From positions 2,865,411 through 2,929,410 of the forward strand of contig NZ_LT906662.1 in assembly GCF_900205865.1 (NCBI RefSeq): DNA of 64,000 nucleotides, in the 5' to 3' direction. Positions 17,290-26,460 of this stretch are shown here, piece by piece (within the stretch, counting starts at the first letter, position 1; each line of letters opens with the position of its first letter). A program made the position numbers and the translations under genes. The stretch comes from Thermoanaerobacterium sp. RBIITD (GTDB lineage Bacteria; Bacillota; Thermoanaerobacteria; Thermoanaerobacterales; Thermoanaerobacteraceae). A model generated the notes under the pieces. It saw nothing but the letters and a program-made list of their open reading frames with translations, was not told where the DNA came from and made no database searches.

Positions 17290-17949
17290 ATGGCAGGTAA
17301 TGTATTGGAAAATAATATGGTAAACGTAATGGGGAAAATTGCTAATGACCTTGAATTCAGTCATGAATTATATGGTGAAGAGTTTTATAATTTTATACTT
17401 GAAGTTCCTAGATTAAGCGATGTCAAGGATATGCTTCCTATAACAATATCAAATAGATTGTTTGAGGGCATAAATTTAATTCCAGGTGCAAGAGTAAAGG
17501 TCGAAGGACAATTAAGGTCATACAATAGGCAATCTCCCAATGGCGGTAAAAACAAATTAATATTAACAATATTTGCAAGGGATATAATTGTCGTTAGTGA
17601 TGATGAATTTGTTAAGAATCCTAACGAAATTTTTTTAGATGGCTTTATCTGTAAAGAGCCTGTTTATCGTACAACGCCATTCGGAAGGGAAATAGCTGAT
17701 TTACTAATAGCCGTTAATAGGCCATACAGTAAGTCTGATTATATACCCGTAATTGCGTGGGGCAGAAATGCAAGATTTTGCGAGAAGTTAAAAGTTGGTG
17801 ACCGTATTAAATTATGGGGAAGAGTTCAAAGCCGAGAGTATCAAAAAAAGAATGACAGCAATGAAGTGATTACACGAACTGCTTATGAGGTATCAATAAC
17901 AAAAATGGAGAAAGTAGAAAGGGATGAGGATACCAAAGAGGAGAAGTAA
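17290..17949 (+). CDS. Two-OB-fold single-stranded DNA-binding protein
   Basis: 219 residues with two SSB/PriB-like OB folds in tandem. The first (about 8-110) contains FYNFILEVPRLS and GARVKVEGQLRSYN; the second (about 115-205) contains LDGFICKEPVYRTTPFGRE, YIPVIAWGRNARFCEKLKVGD and GRVQSREYQ, the latter matching the bacterial SSB core. The tail is acidic/charged but lacks the usual SSB acidic tip. It may act in replication or repair next to a main ssb gene elsewhere. ATG 17290 is preferred, 8 bases after GGGGAG; ATG 17266 after GAAGG is possible. Confidence 0.8.
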   Translation: MAGNVLENNMVNVMGKIANDLEFSHELYGEEFYNFILEVPRLSDVKDMLPITISNRLFEGINLIPGARVKVEGQLRSYNRQSPNGGKNKLILTIFARDIIVVSDDEFVKNPNEIFLDGFICKEPVYRTTPFGREIADLLIAVNRPYSKSDYIPVIAWGRNARFCEKLKVGDRIKLWGRVQSREYQKKNDSNEVITRTAYEVSITKMEKVERDEDTKEEK

Positions 17950-17977
17950 TACTTAATTTACAAAGGAGAGAGCTAAA

Positions 17978-18505
17978 TTGAAGAGAGGACTAATTGAGAT
18001 TTATACTGGTGATGGAAAAGGTAAAACCACAGCTGCTGTAGGTCTTTGTGTTAGAGCTCTTGGAAGAGGTTTTAAGGTTTATATGGTACAGTTTTTGAAA
18101 GGACGAGATACAGGAGAGCTTCATATTCTTAAAGATTATGAAAATTTTAAGGTGTTTCGGTTCCAGACCAGTGATAAATTTTTCTGGCAGATGACAGAAG
18201 AAGAAAAAACCGAGTTAAGGATAGAAATGAAAAAGGCATATGAATTAATAGAAAATGTTTTAAAAAATAATGAGTGTGACCTTCTTATATTAGATGAAAT
18301 TATGGGTGTTATTCATAATAACATATATTCAATTGACGATGTGCTTAAATTAATGGATGAAAAACCTGATACTATAGAAATGGTTATGACGGGCAGAAAT
18401 GCACCGGAAGCAATTATTGATAAAGCTGACCTTGTTACAGAAATGAAGCTTATAAAACATCCATTTGAAAAGGGAATACCAGCAAGATACGGTATAGAAT
18501 TTTAA
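17978..18505 (+). CDS. cobO: Cob(I)yrinic acid a,c-diamide adenosyltransferase
   Basis: A 175-residue CobA/CobO-type enzyme that transfers the adenosyl group of ATP to cob(I)alamin or its precursors in adenosyl-B12 synthesis or salvage. Seen: an inverted-type P-loop TGDGKGKTTAAVGL at residues 10-23, GRGFKVYMVQFLKG, CDLLILDEIMG and VMTGRNAPEAIIDKADLVTEM, all diagnostic. TTG start 9 bases after AAAGGAGAG. 28 bases downstream of the SSB-like gene, probably co-transcribed. No other cobalamin genes are in the window. Confidence 0.93.
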   Translation: MKRGLIEIYTGDGKGKTTAAVGLCVRALGRGFKVYMVQFLKGRDTGELHILKDYENFKVFRFQTSDKFFWQMTEEEKTELRIEMKKAYELIENVLKNNECDLLILDEIMGVIHNNIYSIDDVLKLMDEKPDTIEMVMTGRNAPEAIIDKADLVTEMKLIKHPFEKGIPARYGIEF

Positions 18506-18528
18506 AACCCGGCTAAAAACCGGGTTTT
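18504..18528. terminator. Bidirectional terminator between cobO and dapH
   Basis: A perfect 9-bp stem AAAACCCGG / CCGGGTTTT with a 7-base loop. It overlaps the cobO stop and lies 2 bases from the dapH stop, so it serves both convergent genes. Confidence 0.88.
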
Positions 18529-18530
18529 AA

Positions 18531-19244
18531 TTATCCTCTTAAATCATCAAGTAACTTTGTTTTATCTTTTGTCTTTTCATCTTTTATTTTTACAATCTTT
18601 GCAGGTACACCAGCTACGACAGTGTTTGGCGGTACATCTTCTGTTACAACAGAGCCAGCCGCAACAACAGAGTCGTGACCTACTCTTACACCTTCAAGTA
18701 CAACCGCATTTGCACCAATTAAAACATTATCTTCAATGATTACCGGTATGCTACTGGGCGGCTCTAATACACCAGCAATAACAGCACCTGCGCCGACATG
18801 AACATTTCTGCCGATCATTCCTCTTGCACCAACAACTGCATTCATATCTATCATGGTGTTCTCACCTATCTCGGCACCTATGTTGATTATTGCGCCCATC
18901 ATTACAACTGCATTTTTGCCGATTTTAACTCTATCTCTGATTATTGCACCGGGTTCTATGCGCGCATTTACATCCTTTATATCAAGTAAAGGGATTGCAG
19001 AATTACGTCTATCGTATTCTAAATGATAATTTTTAATCTTATCTTTGTTTACATCTAAAAGCTTTTTTATATCATCTAATTCGCCAAAGATAATCTTAAA
19101 ATTGCCTTCACCAAATACTTCAAAAATATTTGAATCAACATCGACATTGCCGTTTATATAAGCTTTTACAGGTGTTGATTTTTTAGATTCTTTTATAAAT
19201 CTTGCAATCTCATATGGATTTGTCATTTCATCTTTTGAGTTCAA
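18531..19244 (-). CDS. dapH: Tetrahydrodipicolinate N-acetyltransferase
   Basis: Acetylates 2,3,4,5-tetrahydrodipicolinate with acetyl-CoA, the first step of the acetylase DAP/lysine branch. About 237 residues: an N-terminal alpha/beta part, then a left-handed beta-helix of hexapeptide repeats ([20 protein letters not shown] through [20 protein letters not shown]). The start is TTG 19244: AAAGGATGAT lies at 19251-19260, whereas the upstream ATG 19283 would sit inside dapB. Last gene of asd-dapA-dapB-dapH, 7 bases after dapB. Confidence 0.94.
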   Translation of the reverse strand: MNSKDEMTNPYEIARFIKESKKSTPVKAYINGNVDVDSNIFEVFGEGNFKIIFGELDDIKKLLDVNKDKIKNYHLEYDRRNSAIPLLDIKDVNARIEPGAIIRDRVKIGKNAVVMMGAIINIGAEIGENTMIDMNAVVGARGMIGRNVHVGAGAVIAGVLEPPSSIPVIIEDNVLIGANAVVLEGVRVGHDSVVAAGSVVTEDVPPNTVVAGVPAKIVKIKDEKTKDKTKLLDDLRG

Positions 19245-19251
19245 AATGCTA

Positions 19252-20007
19252 TCATCCTTTCTTGACAAGTGATTCCATATCATATAATCCGGGCTTTTGT
19301 CCGACTAAGAATTTTGCGGCTTTTAAAGCACCATTGCCGAATATTTCACGTGATCTTGCGGAATGACTTATAGTTATCAATTCATCGTGTCCTGCAAATA
19401 TGACTTTATGTTCTCCAACGACGGTTCCGCCTCTTAATGCGTGGATGCCAATCTCATTTTGTTTTCTTGCATCAGCTTTTGAGTGTCTGCCATATACGTA
19501 TTCTTTTTTATCTTGCAAAACATTATTTATCGCATCTGCTATCAAAAGTGCTGTGCCACTTGGAGAATCTTTTTTCATATTATGGTGCATCTCTAATATT
19601 TCAATATCGTAATCACTGCTTAAAATTCTGGCAGCTTCTTTTACGAGGTTAAGTAAGACATTTATTCCCAAAGACATATTTGCAGATCTAAATATTGGTA
19701 TTGATTTTGATGCATCACAAACAGATTTTAACTCTTCTTCACTTAAACCTGTTGTTGCTATTACAACAGGTAATTTTTTATTCACAGCAGATTTTAGAAG
19801 AGCAGGGATTGCTGTATGGTATGAAAAATCAATTACAACATCTCCATCTTCTTTTACTTCATCAAGGCTTTTATATACAGGAAAGTCGTATGATGTTGAA
19901 TTTTGGTCAATACCGGCTACAACTTCATATTCGGGGTTTTCTGATGCAAGTTTTGCGATGACTTTACCCATTTTGCCATTACAGCCATTTATTATAATTT
20001 TAAGCAT
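19252..20007 (-). CDS. dapB: 4-hydroxy-tetrahydrodipicolinate reductase
   Basis: NAD(P)H-dependent reduction of hydroxy-tetrahydrodipicolinate to tetrahydrodipicolinate in DAP/lysine synthesis. About 251 residues. Seen: the Rossmann start [43 protein letters not shown], and the catalytic block [19 protein letters not shown] (His, Lys). ATG 20007 is chosen, preceded by AAGGGAGG; longer forms start inside the dapA tail. It lies 13 bases after dapA. Confidence 0.96.
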   Translation of the reverse strand: MLKIIINGCNGKMGKVIAKLASENPEYEVVAGIDQNSTSYDFPVYKSLDEVKEDGDVVIDFSYHTAIPALLKSAVNKKLPVVIATTGLSEEELKSVCDASKSIPIFRSANMSLGINVLLNLVKEAARILSSDYDIEILEMHHNMKKDSPSGTALLIADAINNVLQDKKEYVYGRHSKADARKQNEIGIHALRGGTVVGEHKVIFAGHDELITISHSARSREIFGNGALKAAKFLVGQKPGLYDMESLVKKG

Positions 20008-20020
20008 TTTATGGCCTCCC

Positions 20021-20902
20021 TTATAATAAACCATAGGTCTTAAGAACCGATTTAAGTGTTTCTAAATTCTTTTCACTCATATCGACAAGTGGAAGCCTTA
20101 ATGGACCAACATCATACCCCATGAGATTCATAGCCGTTTTTACTGGGATAGGATTTGTCTCAATAAACATAACTTTGTTTAATGGATTTAATTCCAACTG
20201 TAGTTTTCTCGCTTTGTCTATATCTCCATCAAGATATGATGTTGCCATTTCATGTACTTTTTTGGGAACTATATTAGCAGTAACAGATATAACACCAAGC
20301 CCACCAAGTGACATTATTGGGACTACCTGGTCGTCGTTTCCAGAATATATTTCAAAGTTATCTCCCATAATGCGGGCGATTTCTGCTATTTGAACAATAT
20401 CGCTGCTGGCTTCTTTGACCCCAACAACATTGCTAACTGATTTGCATATCTCTAAATATGTTTCAGGTTTTACATTCATGCTCGTTCTACTGGGAACATT
20501 GTATATTATTATAGGTTTATCAACATGTCTAGCAATTTCTGTAAAATGTTTAACTAGTCCTGATTGTGTAGTTTTATTGTAATATGGAGTAATAACTAGC
20601 AGTGCATCTGCACCACAGGATGCTGCATATTCGCTCATCTCGATGCTGTGTGCTGTATTGTTGCTGCCAGTTCCTGCTATAACAGGAATCCTTCTTGCGA
20701 CTTTGTCAACCGTGAATTTTATTGTGTCCATTTTTTCCTTGTCTGTCATTGTCGATGCTTCGCCAGTAGTTCCGCAAATAATTATGGCGTCAGTACCTTC
20801 TTTTATATGCCATTCTAAAAGTTCAGCAAGTTTATTAAAATTAACGCCATCCTGTGTAAAAGGTGTGACAAGGGCTACACCGGAACCCTTAAATACTGAC
20901 AT
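20021..20902 (-). CDS. dapA: 4-hydroxy-tetrahydrodipicolinate synthase
   Basis: Condenses pyruvate with aspartate semialdehyde, the committed step to DAP and lysine; cytosolic TIM barrel. 293 residues. Seen: [31 protein letters not shown], the catalytic Tyr in [14 protein letters not shown] and Schiff-base Lys in [13 protein letters not shown] start has an AAAGGATGA site. 36 bases after asd. No lysine riboswitch is visible upstream of the operon. Confidence 0.97.
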   Translation of the reverse strand: MSVFKGSGVALVTPFTQDGVNFNKLAELLEWHIKEGTDAIIICGTTGEASTMTDKEKMDTIKFTVDKVARRIPVIAGTGSNNTAHSIEMSEYAASCGADALLVITPYYNKTTQSGLVKHFTEIARHVDKPIIIYNVPSRTSMNVKPETYLEICKSVSNVVGVKEASSDIVQIAEIARIMGDNFEIYSGNDDQVVPIMSLGGLGVISVTANIVPKKVHEMATSYLDGDIDKARKLQLELNPLNKVMFIETNPIPVKTAMNLMGYDVGPLRLPLVDMSEKNLETLKSVLKTYGLL

Positions 20903-20938
20903 CTATTAATCATCCTTTCTTTTAAATCAAAAGCAATA

Positions 20939-21922
20939 TTACTTTATCAATAACTCTGCAATCTGAACAGCATTAGAAGCTGCTCCTTTTCTAATATTAT
21001 CTGCAACAATCCACATATTCAATCCACTATATACAGTTTCATCACGCCTTATTCTTCCAACATATACTTCATCATGTCCGGTAACAAGTGTTGGAAGCGG
21101 ATATATATTTTTTTCAGGGTCATCCATGAGAACAACGCCTGGTGCATTCATTAGAATTTTTTTTAGATCTTCCATTTCATAAGGCTTTTCGAATTCTAAA
21201 TTGACACTTTCACTGTGGGAATTTTTGACAGGTACTCTTACTGTAGTTGGGGAAACTTTTATAGAATTATCACCCATAATCTTCTTTGTCTCGTTTATCA
21301 TCTTTAATTCTTCCTTAGTATATCCATCAGGTAAAAACACATCTATGTGTGGTAAACAATTATTAGCAATTGGATATGGGAAGCATTGATTTTCTTCACC
21401 ATTTAATGTCCTTTCAAGGTCGTCTACACCCTTTTTACCTGCACCAGATACTGCCTGATATGTTGATACGACAATTCTTTTAATCTTGTATTTGTCATGA
21501 AGTGGTTTTAGAGGTACTACCATTTGAATAGTGGAACAGTTTGGGTTTGCTATAATTCCTTTATTCCATTTGACATCATATGGATTAACTTCTGGTACTA
21601 CAAGTGGAACATCTTCATCCATTCTCCATGCACTAGAATTATCAACAACGGTTACTCCCTTTGATGCTGCAATAGGAGCATATTTTTTGCTCACCGTTGC
21701 GCCTGCCGAAAATAGGGCTATCTTTATATCCCTATCAAAACTGTTTTCATTTAATTCTTCAACTGTATATTCATTGCCTTTAAATGTTAATTTTTGACCA
21801 GCTGATCTTTTAGATGCGAAGAGGTATAGTTTATCGACAGGAAAATTCCTTTCTTCTAGAACTTTTATAAATGTTCTTCCTACAAGGCCTGTTGCGCCTA
21901 CTATTGCTACATTGACTCCCAT
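20939..21922 (-). CDS. asd: Aspartate-semialdehyde dehydrogenase
   Basis: NADPH-dependent reduction of aspartyl phosphate to aspartate semialdehyde, shared by lysine, threonine and methionine pathways. About 327 residues. Seen: the N-terminal VAIVGATGLVGRTFIKVLEE, the catalytic Cys in ANPNCSTIQMVVPLKPL, and the later HSESVNLEFE block. ATG 21922 follows AGGAGGATAAGA; the in-frame form from 21937 would precede the ribosome site. First gene of the dap operon; its promoter lies in the roughly 115 bases upstream, too short for a lysine riboswitch. Confidence 0.96.
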   Translation of the reverse strand: MGVNVAIVGATGLVGRTFIKVLEERNFPVDKLYLFASKRSAGQKLTFKGNEYTVEELNENSFDRDIKIALFSAGATVSKKYAPIAASKGVTVVDNSSAWRMDEDVPLVVPEVNPYDVKWNKGIIANPNCSTIQMVVPLKPLHDKYKIKRIVVSTYQAVSGAGKKGVDDLERTLNGEENQCFPYPIANNCLPHIDVFLPDGYTKEELKMINETKKIMGDNSIKVSPTTVRVPVKNSHSESVNLEFEKPYEMEDLKKILMNAPGVVLMDDPEKNIYPLPTLVTGHDEVYVGRIRRDETVYSGLNMWIVADNIRKGAASNAVQIAELLIK

Positions 21923-22037
21923 TCTTATCCTCCTCATAAATATGAATTCATTAAAATAATGTAATAAAGCATGTTTATTATATAAAATATATCATTAATA
22001 TTATATGAAGTCAATAAAAGAAGGTTTACCAATAAAC

Positions 22038-22062
22038 AACCCCGGTTAGTATAACCGGAGTT
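22038..22062 (-). terminator. Terminator of the minus-strand lipoprotein gene
   Basis: A 10-bp stem with one mismatch (22038-22047 with 22053-22062) at the 3' end of the gene ending at 22061. The minus-strand 3' side reads GTTGTTTATT, a weak U-tract. Confidence 0.6.
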
Positions 22063-22927
22063 ATTTTTTAGATTTTGAAGCTTTCTCAAGGGACTTTATG
22101 TCTGTCTCTAATACATCTGATTTTACTTTTGTTATTGTGCTATCTTTAGAATTGACCGATTTTTCTAATTCCGCTAATCCTGCATCAAATTTATCAGCCG
22201 AGGATTTTGCTTCATTAGTAAGCTTAACTTTTAATGTTTTCCAAGTCGTGTTTAAGTCTGCAATGTCTTTTTTCGCTATATCCCATTTTCCTGTACTTGC
22301 ATTAAATGCGATATCTCTATTATAATATCTTAGTCTTTTTATATCTGGAGTTAGTTCTGCTTTAAAGAGAGTTTCAATATCTGGTATATATTTGTATACA
22401 TTATTAGCAGCAATAAGTGTATCGTTAATGGATTTATTATTTGAATTAGTTGTCAGTGTATTTATTGCAGTACTAACATTATTAATTAAATTGGAATTTG
22501 CTCCGGCTTTTGTCGCCGTAGGGATTAATACATTCCAATTGGTATGTATGTCTTTTACTGTTTTATCAATTGTATTCCATGACTTCTTTTCAGGTGGCTC
22601 TTTTGGTTGACTTGGTTTGCTATTTTGGCCACTTTTCTGCACACATTGTTGAGATTTTTTATTAAAACTTTGCTTAATTTGCGGTGCTACAGTTGTAACG
22701 CTTGAAGATTGTCCTGCCTTTTGAGCGTTTTGTAATTTTTGACCTTCTTTAATTATAGTTTCTATATCTTGCTCAATTTTTGTAAGTTCTTTCGGTGTAG
22801 ACATTTTTTGAGAAACGCTAGGTTTTTTTTGCGATGTAGGCTTTTTTTGATTTTTCTTGCAACCAGTAAATTGAAATACCATTAATAAGATAATGATGGT
22901 ACATACTATTCTGAGATATTTTTTCAT
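22061..22927 (-). CDS. Putative lipoprotein, helical, unknown function
   Basis: 288 residues. N-terminal signal with lipobox FTGC (Cys about residue 23), then a low-complexity Lys/Pro/Ser/Gln linker to about residue 115, then a helical domain of about 170 residues with regular Asn, Lys and Leu. I do not recognise the family; it resembles clostridial lipoproteins annotated only as hypothetical. Good GAGGTG ribosome site. It is monocistronic, with its own terminator. Confidence 0.7.
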   Translation of the reverse strand: MKKYLRIVCTIIILLMVFQFTGCKKNQKKPTSQKKPSVSQKMSTPKELTKIEQDIETIIKEGQKLQNAQKAGQSSSVTTVAPQIKQSFNKKSQQCVQKSGQNSKPSQPKEPPEKKSWNTIDKTVKDIHTNWNVLIPTATKAGANSNLINNVSTAINTLTTNSNNKSINDTLIAANNVYKYIPDIETLFKAELTPDIKRLRYYNRDIAFNASTGKWDIAKKDIADLNTTWKTLKVKLTNEAKSSADKFDAGLAELEKSVNSKDSTITKVKSDVLETDIKSLEKASKSKK

Positions 22928-23199
22928 ATAATCACCTCAAAAATAGTATTACCATCATCATATGTTTTAATGTAATTCATTATATGCGAGTATTTTTTCA
23001 CCTTTTAGTTGGTCTTTATATTGAAACATGTAAAAATTGTAATATAATCCTTTCTTTGAACGATACATATAAATATATAAAGTTTGTTAGATTTCATATA
23101 TGATAACAAGCTTATCATCATTTTGTGGTCATAGGATTTAGGTGAAATTTATTCTTGCTGATATTTAATACTATGCTTATTTAAGCTTCACTCATAATG

Positions 23200-23405
23200 C
23201 TATTTCTTGTAAACAGCTGTTTTTCGTATCATTGCGATTAACTCATCATGTTTTCCACGTTGTACTATATTCCCAATATCGAGGACAATTATTTCGCCGG
23301 CTTTTTTTATAGTCGATATTCTGTGGATGATGATCAACGTTCTATTCTGCATTAATGATTTAAAATTATTTAAAATCGTTTCTTCAGTATAGGAAGTATG
23401 GCAGA
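23200..23405 (-). pseudogene. C-terminal fragment of an ABC exporter ATPase
   Basis: Minus strand reads [20 protein letters not shown] then [20 protein letters not shown] and ends IRKTAVYKK. This is the H-loop (IIIHRIST) and C-terminal tail of an ABCB-type exporter nucleotide-binding domain. Walker A, Q-loop, signature and Walker B are gone. There is no start codon or ribosome site. The rest of 22928-23199 has nothing recognisable. Confidence 0.8.
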
Positions 23406-23425
23406 TTCGAAAACGTTCGGAATAG

Positions 23426-23569
23426 GTAATATTTAGTATACTTTACAGAATCTTTATAGCATTACTCAGCGCAGTTGGTTCATGGTTTTTTAACGTGATT
23501 TCTGGATTCATAGATGGTATCGACGTAGAGTCAGAAAAAAAGATGAATAGGTGGGATATAAAGTTTTAA
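23426..23569 (+). pseudogene. C-terminal remnant of an unidentified membrane protein
   Basis: The plus frame between a stop at 23423-23425 and the TAA at 23567-23569 encodes 47 residues: a hydrophobic span ([20 protein letters not shown]) then a charged tail GIDVESEKKMNRWDIKF. No start codon with ribosome site exists. It looks like the last membrane helix and tail of a decayed transport protein. Family unknown. Confidence 0.4.
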
Positions 23570-23578
23570 TTTTTTATC

Positions 23579-23607
23579 TTGTTAAAGTAATGACTATATG
23601 TTATAAT
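23579..23607 (+). promoter_or_regulatory. Sigma-A-type promoter of glnA
   Basis: -35 TTGTTA (23579-23584), 17-base spacer, -10 TATAAT (23602-23607). Transcription would start near 23614, giving a leader of about 105 bases. Confidence 0.75.
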
Positions 23608-23632
23608 TGTTTTAAAATTATATATAATAGGT

Positions 23633-23702
23633 AGGACAAGGGTGTCCTCAATAAAGGGGGGAGAAGTGAATCAGACCTTTTAATTGAGTTCACCCATTTT
23701 TT
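23633..23702 (+). promoter_or_regulatory. Putative ANTAR-responsive attenuator in the glnA leader
   Basis: Two mutually exclusive RNA folds are visible. Antiterminator: stem AGGAC/GTCCT (23633-23637, 23644-23648) with hexaloop AAGGGT, which has A at loop position 1 and G at 4 as ANTAR-protein targets require. Terminator: 23640-23652 pairs with 23683-23695 (GGGTG/CACCC and CTCAAT/ATTGAG with a 2x2 internal loop), followed by TTTTTT at 23697-23702. Both use bases 23640-23648. The second gene of the operon encodes an ANTAR regulator. I did not find the usual second ANTAR hairpin. Confidence 0.72.
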
Positions 23703-23719
23703 ATTTAAGGAGGATGATT

Positions 23720-25054
23720 ATGGGAAATAAGTACAGCGCCGAGGATGTACTAAGAATATCAAAAGAGCAAGGTGTTGAATTTATTCATCTTCAATTCAGT
23801 GACATTTTTGGAGTAATGAAAAATGTATCAATTCCAATAGAAGAGCTTGACAAAGCATTAAACAATGAGCTTATGTTTGATGGATCTTCTATAGACGGAT
23901 TCGTAAGGATTGAGGAATCCGATATGTACTTAAGGCCGGATACAGATACATTTTTAATATTTCCATGGAGAACAACGAGCGGTCTTGAAGCGAGATTAAT
24001 TTGTGATATCTATAACCCGGATGGCACACCATTTGAAGGTGACCCAAGATACATTTTAAGAAGAAACCTTGAAGAAGCAATCAAGCTTGGTTATACGATG
24101 AATGTAGGACCAGAATGCGAATTTTATATGTTTCTGACAGATGAAAAAGGTAATCCTACTACTATAACACAGGATGCAGCTGGGTATTTCGATATGGCAC
24201 CTATTGACCTTGGTGAAAGTGCAAGAAAAGAAATGGTATCTACTTTAAAGGAGATGGGGTTTGACATAGAGGCATCACATCATGAAGTCGGGCCTGGACA
24301 GCATGAGATAGATTTTAAATATGATAATGCATTGACTACTGCTGATAATGTTATGACATTTAAAATGGTAGTCAGAATAATCGCCCAGAAACATGGGCTC
24401 CATGCCACATTTATGCCAAAACCTGTTTATGGAATAGCAGGATCCGGTATGCATATGAATCAATCACTTACTAAGGATGGACAAAATGCCTTCTATGATC
24501 CTAATGATCCATTGGGACTCAGTAAAGAATGTTATTACTATATTGGTGGGCTTCTCTCACACGCAAAGGCACTTACATGTATTACAAATCCTACCGTAAA
24601 TTCATATAAACGCCTTGTATCAGGCTTTGAAGCACCTGTTTACATTGCGTGGTCAGGTAGGAATAGAAGTCCGCTGATAAGAATACCAGCTAAAAGGGGA
24701 AATTCAACAAGGATTGAGCTTAGATCACCTGATCCATCAAATAATCCTTATTTGGCACTTGCTGCTGCATTGGCTTCCGGCCTTGATGGTATCAAAAACA
24801 AAATATTACCGCCTCCGGCAGTTGATAAGAATATCTATGAGATGAATGAAAGAGAGCTTGATGAACTCTGTATTGAAAAACTACCCGGTTCTTTAGAAGA
24901 AGCTTTAGTCATACTGGAGAAAGATGAAGTGATTAAGAATGCGCTTGGTAGCCATATCTACAATAAATTCATTGAAGCAAAATGGGCTGAATGGAATTCC
25001 TACAGAACATATGTAACACAATGGGAAATTGATCAATACCTTACTAAATTCTGA
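23720..25054 (+). CDS. glnA: Glutamine synthetase, type I
   Basis: ATP-dependent ligation of ammonia to glutamate; central to nitrogen assimilation; dodecamer in the cytosol. 444 residues. Seen: [17 protein letters not shown], the metal and substrate motifs [47 protein letters not shown] and NRSPLIRIP, and [18 protein letters not shown]. Length without the beta-type insertion fits GSI-alpha, which is feedback-inhibited rather than adenylylated. ATG 23720 follows AAGGAGG; the upstream frame from 23684 lies in the leader terminator. Control is probably by the leader attenuator. Confidence 0.97.
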   Translation: MGNKYSAEDVLRISKEQGVEFIHLQFSDIFGVMKNVSIPIEELDKALNNELMFDGSSIDGFVRIEESDMYLRPDTDTFLIFPWRTTSGLEARLICDIYNPDGTPFEGDPRYILRRNLEEAIKLGYTMNVGPECEFYMFLTDEKGNPTTITQDAAGYFDMAPIDLGESARKEMVSTLKEMGFDIEASHHEVGPGQHEIDFKYDNALTTADNVMTFKMVVRIIAQKHGLHATFMPKPVYGIAGSGMHMNQSLTKDGQNAFYDPNDPLGLSKECYYYIGGLLSHAKALTCITNPTVNSYKRLVSGFEAPVYIAWSGRNRSPLIRIPAKRGNSTRIELRSPDPSNNPYLALAAALASGLDGIKNKILPPPAVDKNIYEMNERELDELCIEKLPGSLEEALVILEKDEVIKNALGSHIYNKFIEAKWAEWNSYRTYVTQWEIDQYLTKF

Positions 25055-25071
25055 TGATATGGGGTGTTTTC

Positions 25072-25641
25072 ATGAGCCAGTTGCGCATAATAATAGCTGA
25101 TAGCAATGATGCAAGCCGAAATACATTAAAAGGAATGTTATTGTCAAGTGGTCATTTGATTTATGAAGCAAGGGATGGGGGTAGTGCTGTCAGGCTATCC
25201 CGTTCCTTAATGCCCGATCTCGTTCTTATTGATATGAGCATAACGGGTATGAATGCATATGAGGTTGCACATATTATTGACAGTGATAATGTAGCACCAG
25301 TTATTTTAATAACACATACGATTCAGAGAGGATTTATTGAGGAAGTAAGGAATTATTCGGTTTTTGCATATTTAATAAAACCTATTGATAGGTCTATGTT
25401 ATTAAGGTTGGTAGAGTTTGTTGTAGAAAACTATAAGAAGTATTCGGCTTTAAAGAACGAAATAGAAAATTTAAAAAAGCAAATTGAAGCCCGTAAAAAG
25501 ATAGAAAGAGCCAAAGGACTGCTTATGAAAGTGAAAAAAATGGAGGAAAATGAAGCATACACTCTTATGAGGAAGATGAGCATGGATTCAACACTTCCGA
25601 TGGAGACAATAGCTGAAAGGATATTAAGAAAGTATTCATAA
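25072..25641 (+). CDS. ANTAR-domain response regulator (RNA-binding antiterminator)
   Basis: 189 residues. Receiver domain to about 120: acidic residues at 10 and 13 (IIIADSND), phospho-acceptor Asp54 (VLIDMSITG), Lys in AYLIKPID. A coiled coil follows, then the ANTAR three-helix domain: KKIERAKGLLMKVKKMEENE and AYTLMRKMSMDS. ANTAR proteins of the AmiR/NasR/EutV group bind paired RNA hairpins and prevent termination. ATG 25072 is preferred; an alternative ATG 25054 overlaps the glnA stop. Equivalent genes follow glnA in several clostridia (GlnR/NitR antiterminators). Confidence 0.93.
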   Translation: MSQLRIIIADSNDASRNTLKGMLLSSGHLIYEARDGGSAVRLSRSLMPDLVLIDMSITGMNAYEVAHIIDSDNVAPVILITHTIQRGFIEEVRNYSVFAYLIKPIDRSMLLRLVEFVVENYKKYSALKNEIENLKKQIEARKKIERAKGLLMKVKKMEENEAYTLMRKMSMDSTLPMETIAERILRKYS

Positions 25642-25677
25642 AAAACCCAGTATATAGGATTTATATACGGGGTTTTT
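25640..25677 (+). terminator. Terminator of the glnA-ANTAR operon
   Basis: A long stem, AAAAACCC-A-GTATATA with TATATAC-G-GGGTTTTT and one mismatch, ending in TTTTT. Confidence 0.88.
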
Positions 25678-25777
25678 GCTTAATTTATTTTAATAGTTAA
25701 TTTCCAAAGTTTTTAGGCATTTAATTTTAATTTCTTTGTTCTAACACAATGTTTTAATACCTTCGAAAGCCATAGCA

Positions 25778-26313
25778 TTACATATCGTACATCATTTTAA
25801 CACCTGTAAAACCACCGTAACCAACTATGAATGTAAGCATTTTAGATCTCTCTGATGGATTATTTTCATATTTTGCTTTTTTAAACATATCATGTATTTG
25901 CTTATTTACTATTTCAGCATCTTTTAATGACCAAAGCGTAAATGCCTGTTCTCCCATACCGGGAATGCCAAAATATGCTGGTTCGTCACCACAAAATATT
26001 ACTAGATAATCATAATTGTATTCAGCTGATCCAGAATACAATATTTTTTCTCTGTATCAACTTTATTTATTTCATCCTGCACAATCTTAACGCGTGTATA
26101 CTCTAATGCTTCCTTTAATGAAACCTTTGCACCTGCAGGCTTTATTCTGTTGCTTGTTACTTCATGTAGTTCAGTGAAATATGTCTGATTGTCGTTTTTT
26201 CTATTAGCGTAATCTCTATATCTTTGTTAAGCAAATATTTATCAAGTTTTTGTGCAGCCGTTGCTCAACCGAACCCCTACCTAAAACAATGATCTTCTTG
26301 CTCAGCTAATTAA
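25778..26313 (-). pseudogene. Broken type II NADH dehydrogenase (NDH-2)
   Basis: The minus strand has LSKKIIVLG (start of the FAD Rossmann fold) near 26310, then frame-shifted pieces, then an open run YDYLVIFCGDEPAYFGIPGM, EQAFTLWSLKDAEIVNKQIH and MLTFIVGYGGFTGV, matching the FAD/NADH core of NDH-2. The usual G-x-G-x-x-G motif reads GRGSVE, several frame changes occur between 26040 and 26310, and the last third of the protein is missing. NDH-2 passes NADH electrons to membrane quinones. Next to a Gx transporter and polyprenyl synthase on the other strand, it resembles ndh2 of a FLEET locus. Confidence 0.85.
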
Positions 26314-26394
26314 ACCTCCAGTGTTAAAATTATTACCAACTATGATTGTATCATAATATTCATAAATAAATTATTTTGCCATAATTATTCCACA

Positions 26395-26423
26395 TTGATT
26401 ATAGGTAAAAAAACAAATATAAT
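26395..26423 (+). promoter_or_regulatory. Promoter of the Gx-transporter gene
   Basis: -35 TTGATT (26395-26400), 17-base spacer, -10 TATAAT (26418-26423). The start site would be near 26430, which excludes the long upstream translation start at 26395. Confidence 0.7.
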
Positions 26424-26460
26424 ATCTATGATGCGTTATAATGGATTGGAGGGCATTAAA

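Noticed and set aside
18557-18989. Plus-strand reading frames opposite dapH, rich in Leu, Gln, His and Cys
   Set aside because: These are shadows of the strongly conserved beta-helix gene on the minus strand and lack ribosome sites.
20939-22037. Lysine riboswitch before the asd-dapA-dapB-dapH operon
   Set aside because: Only about 115 bases separate asd from the neighbouring terminator, and no lysine-aptamer motifs are present.
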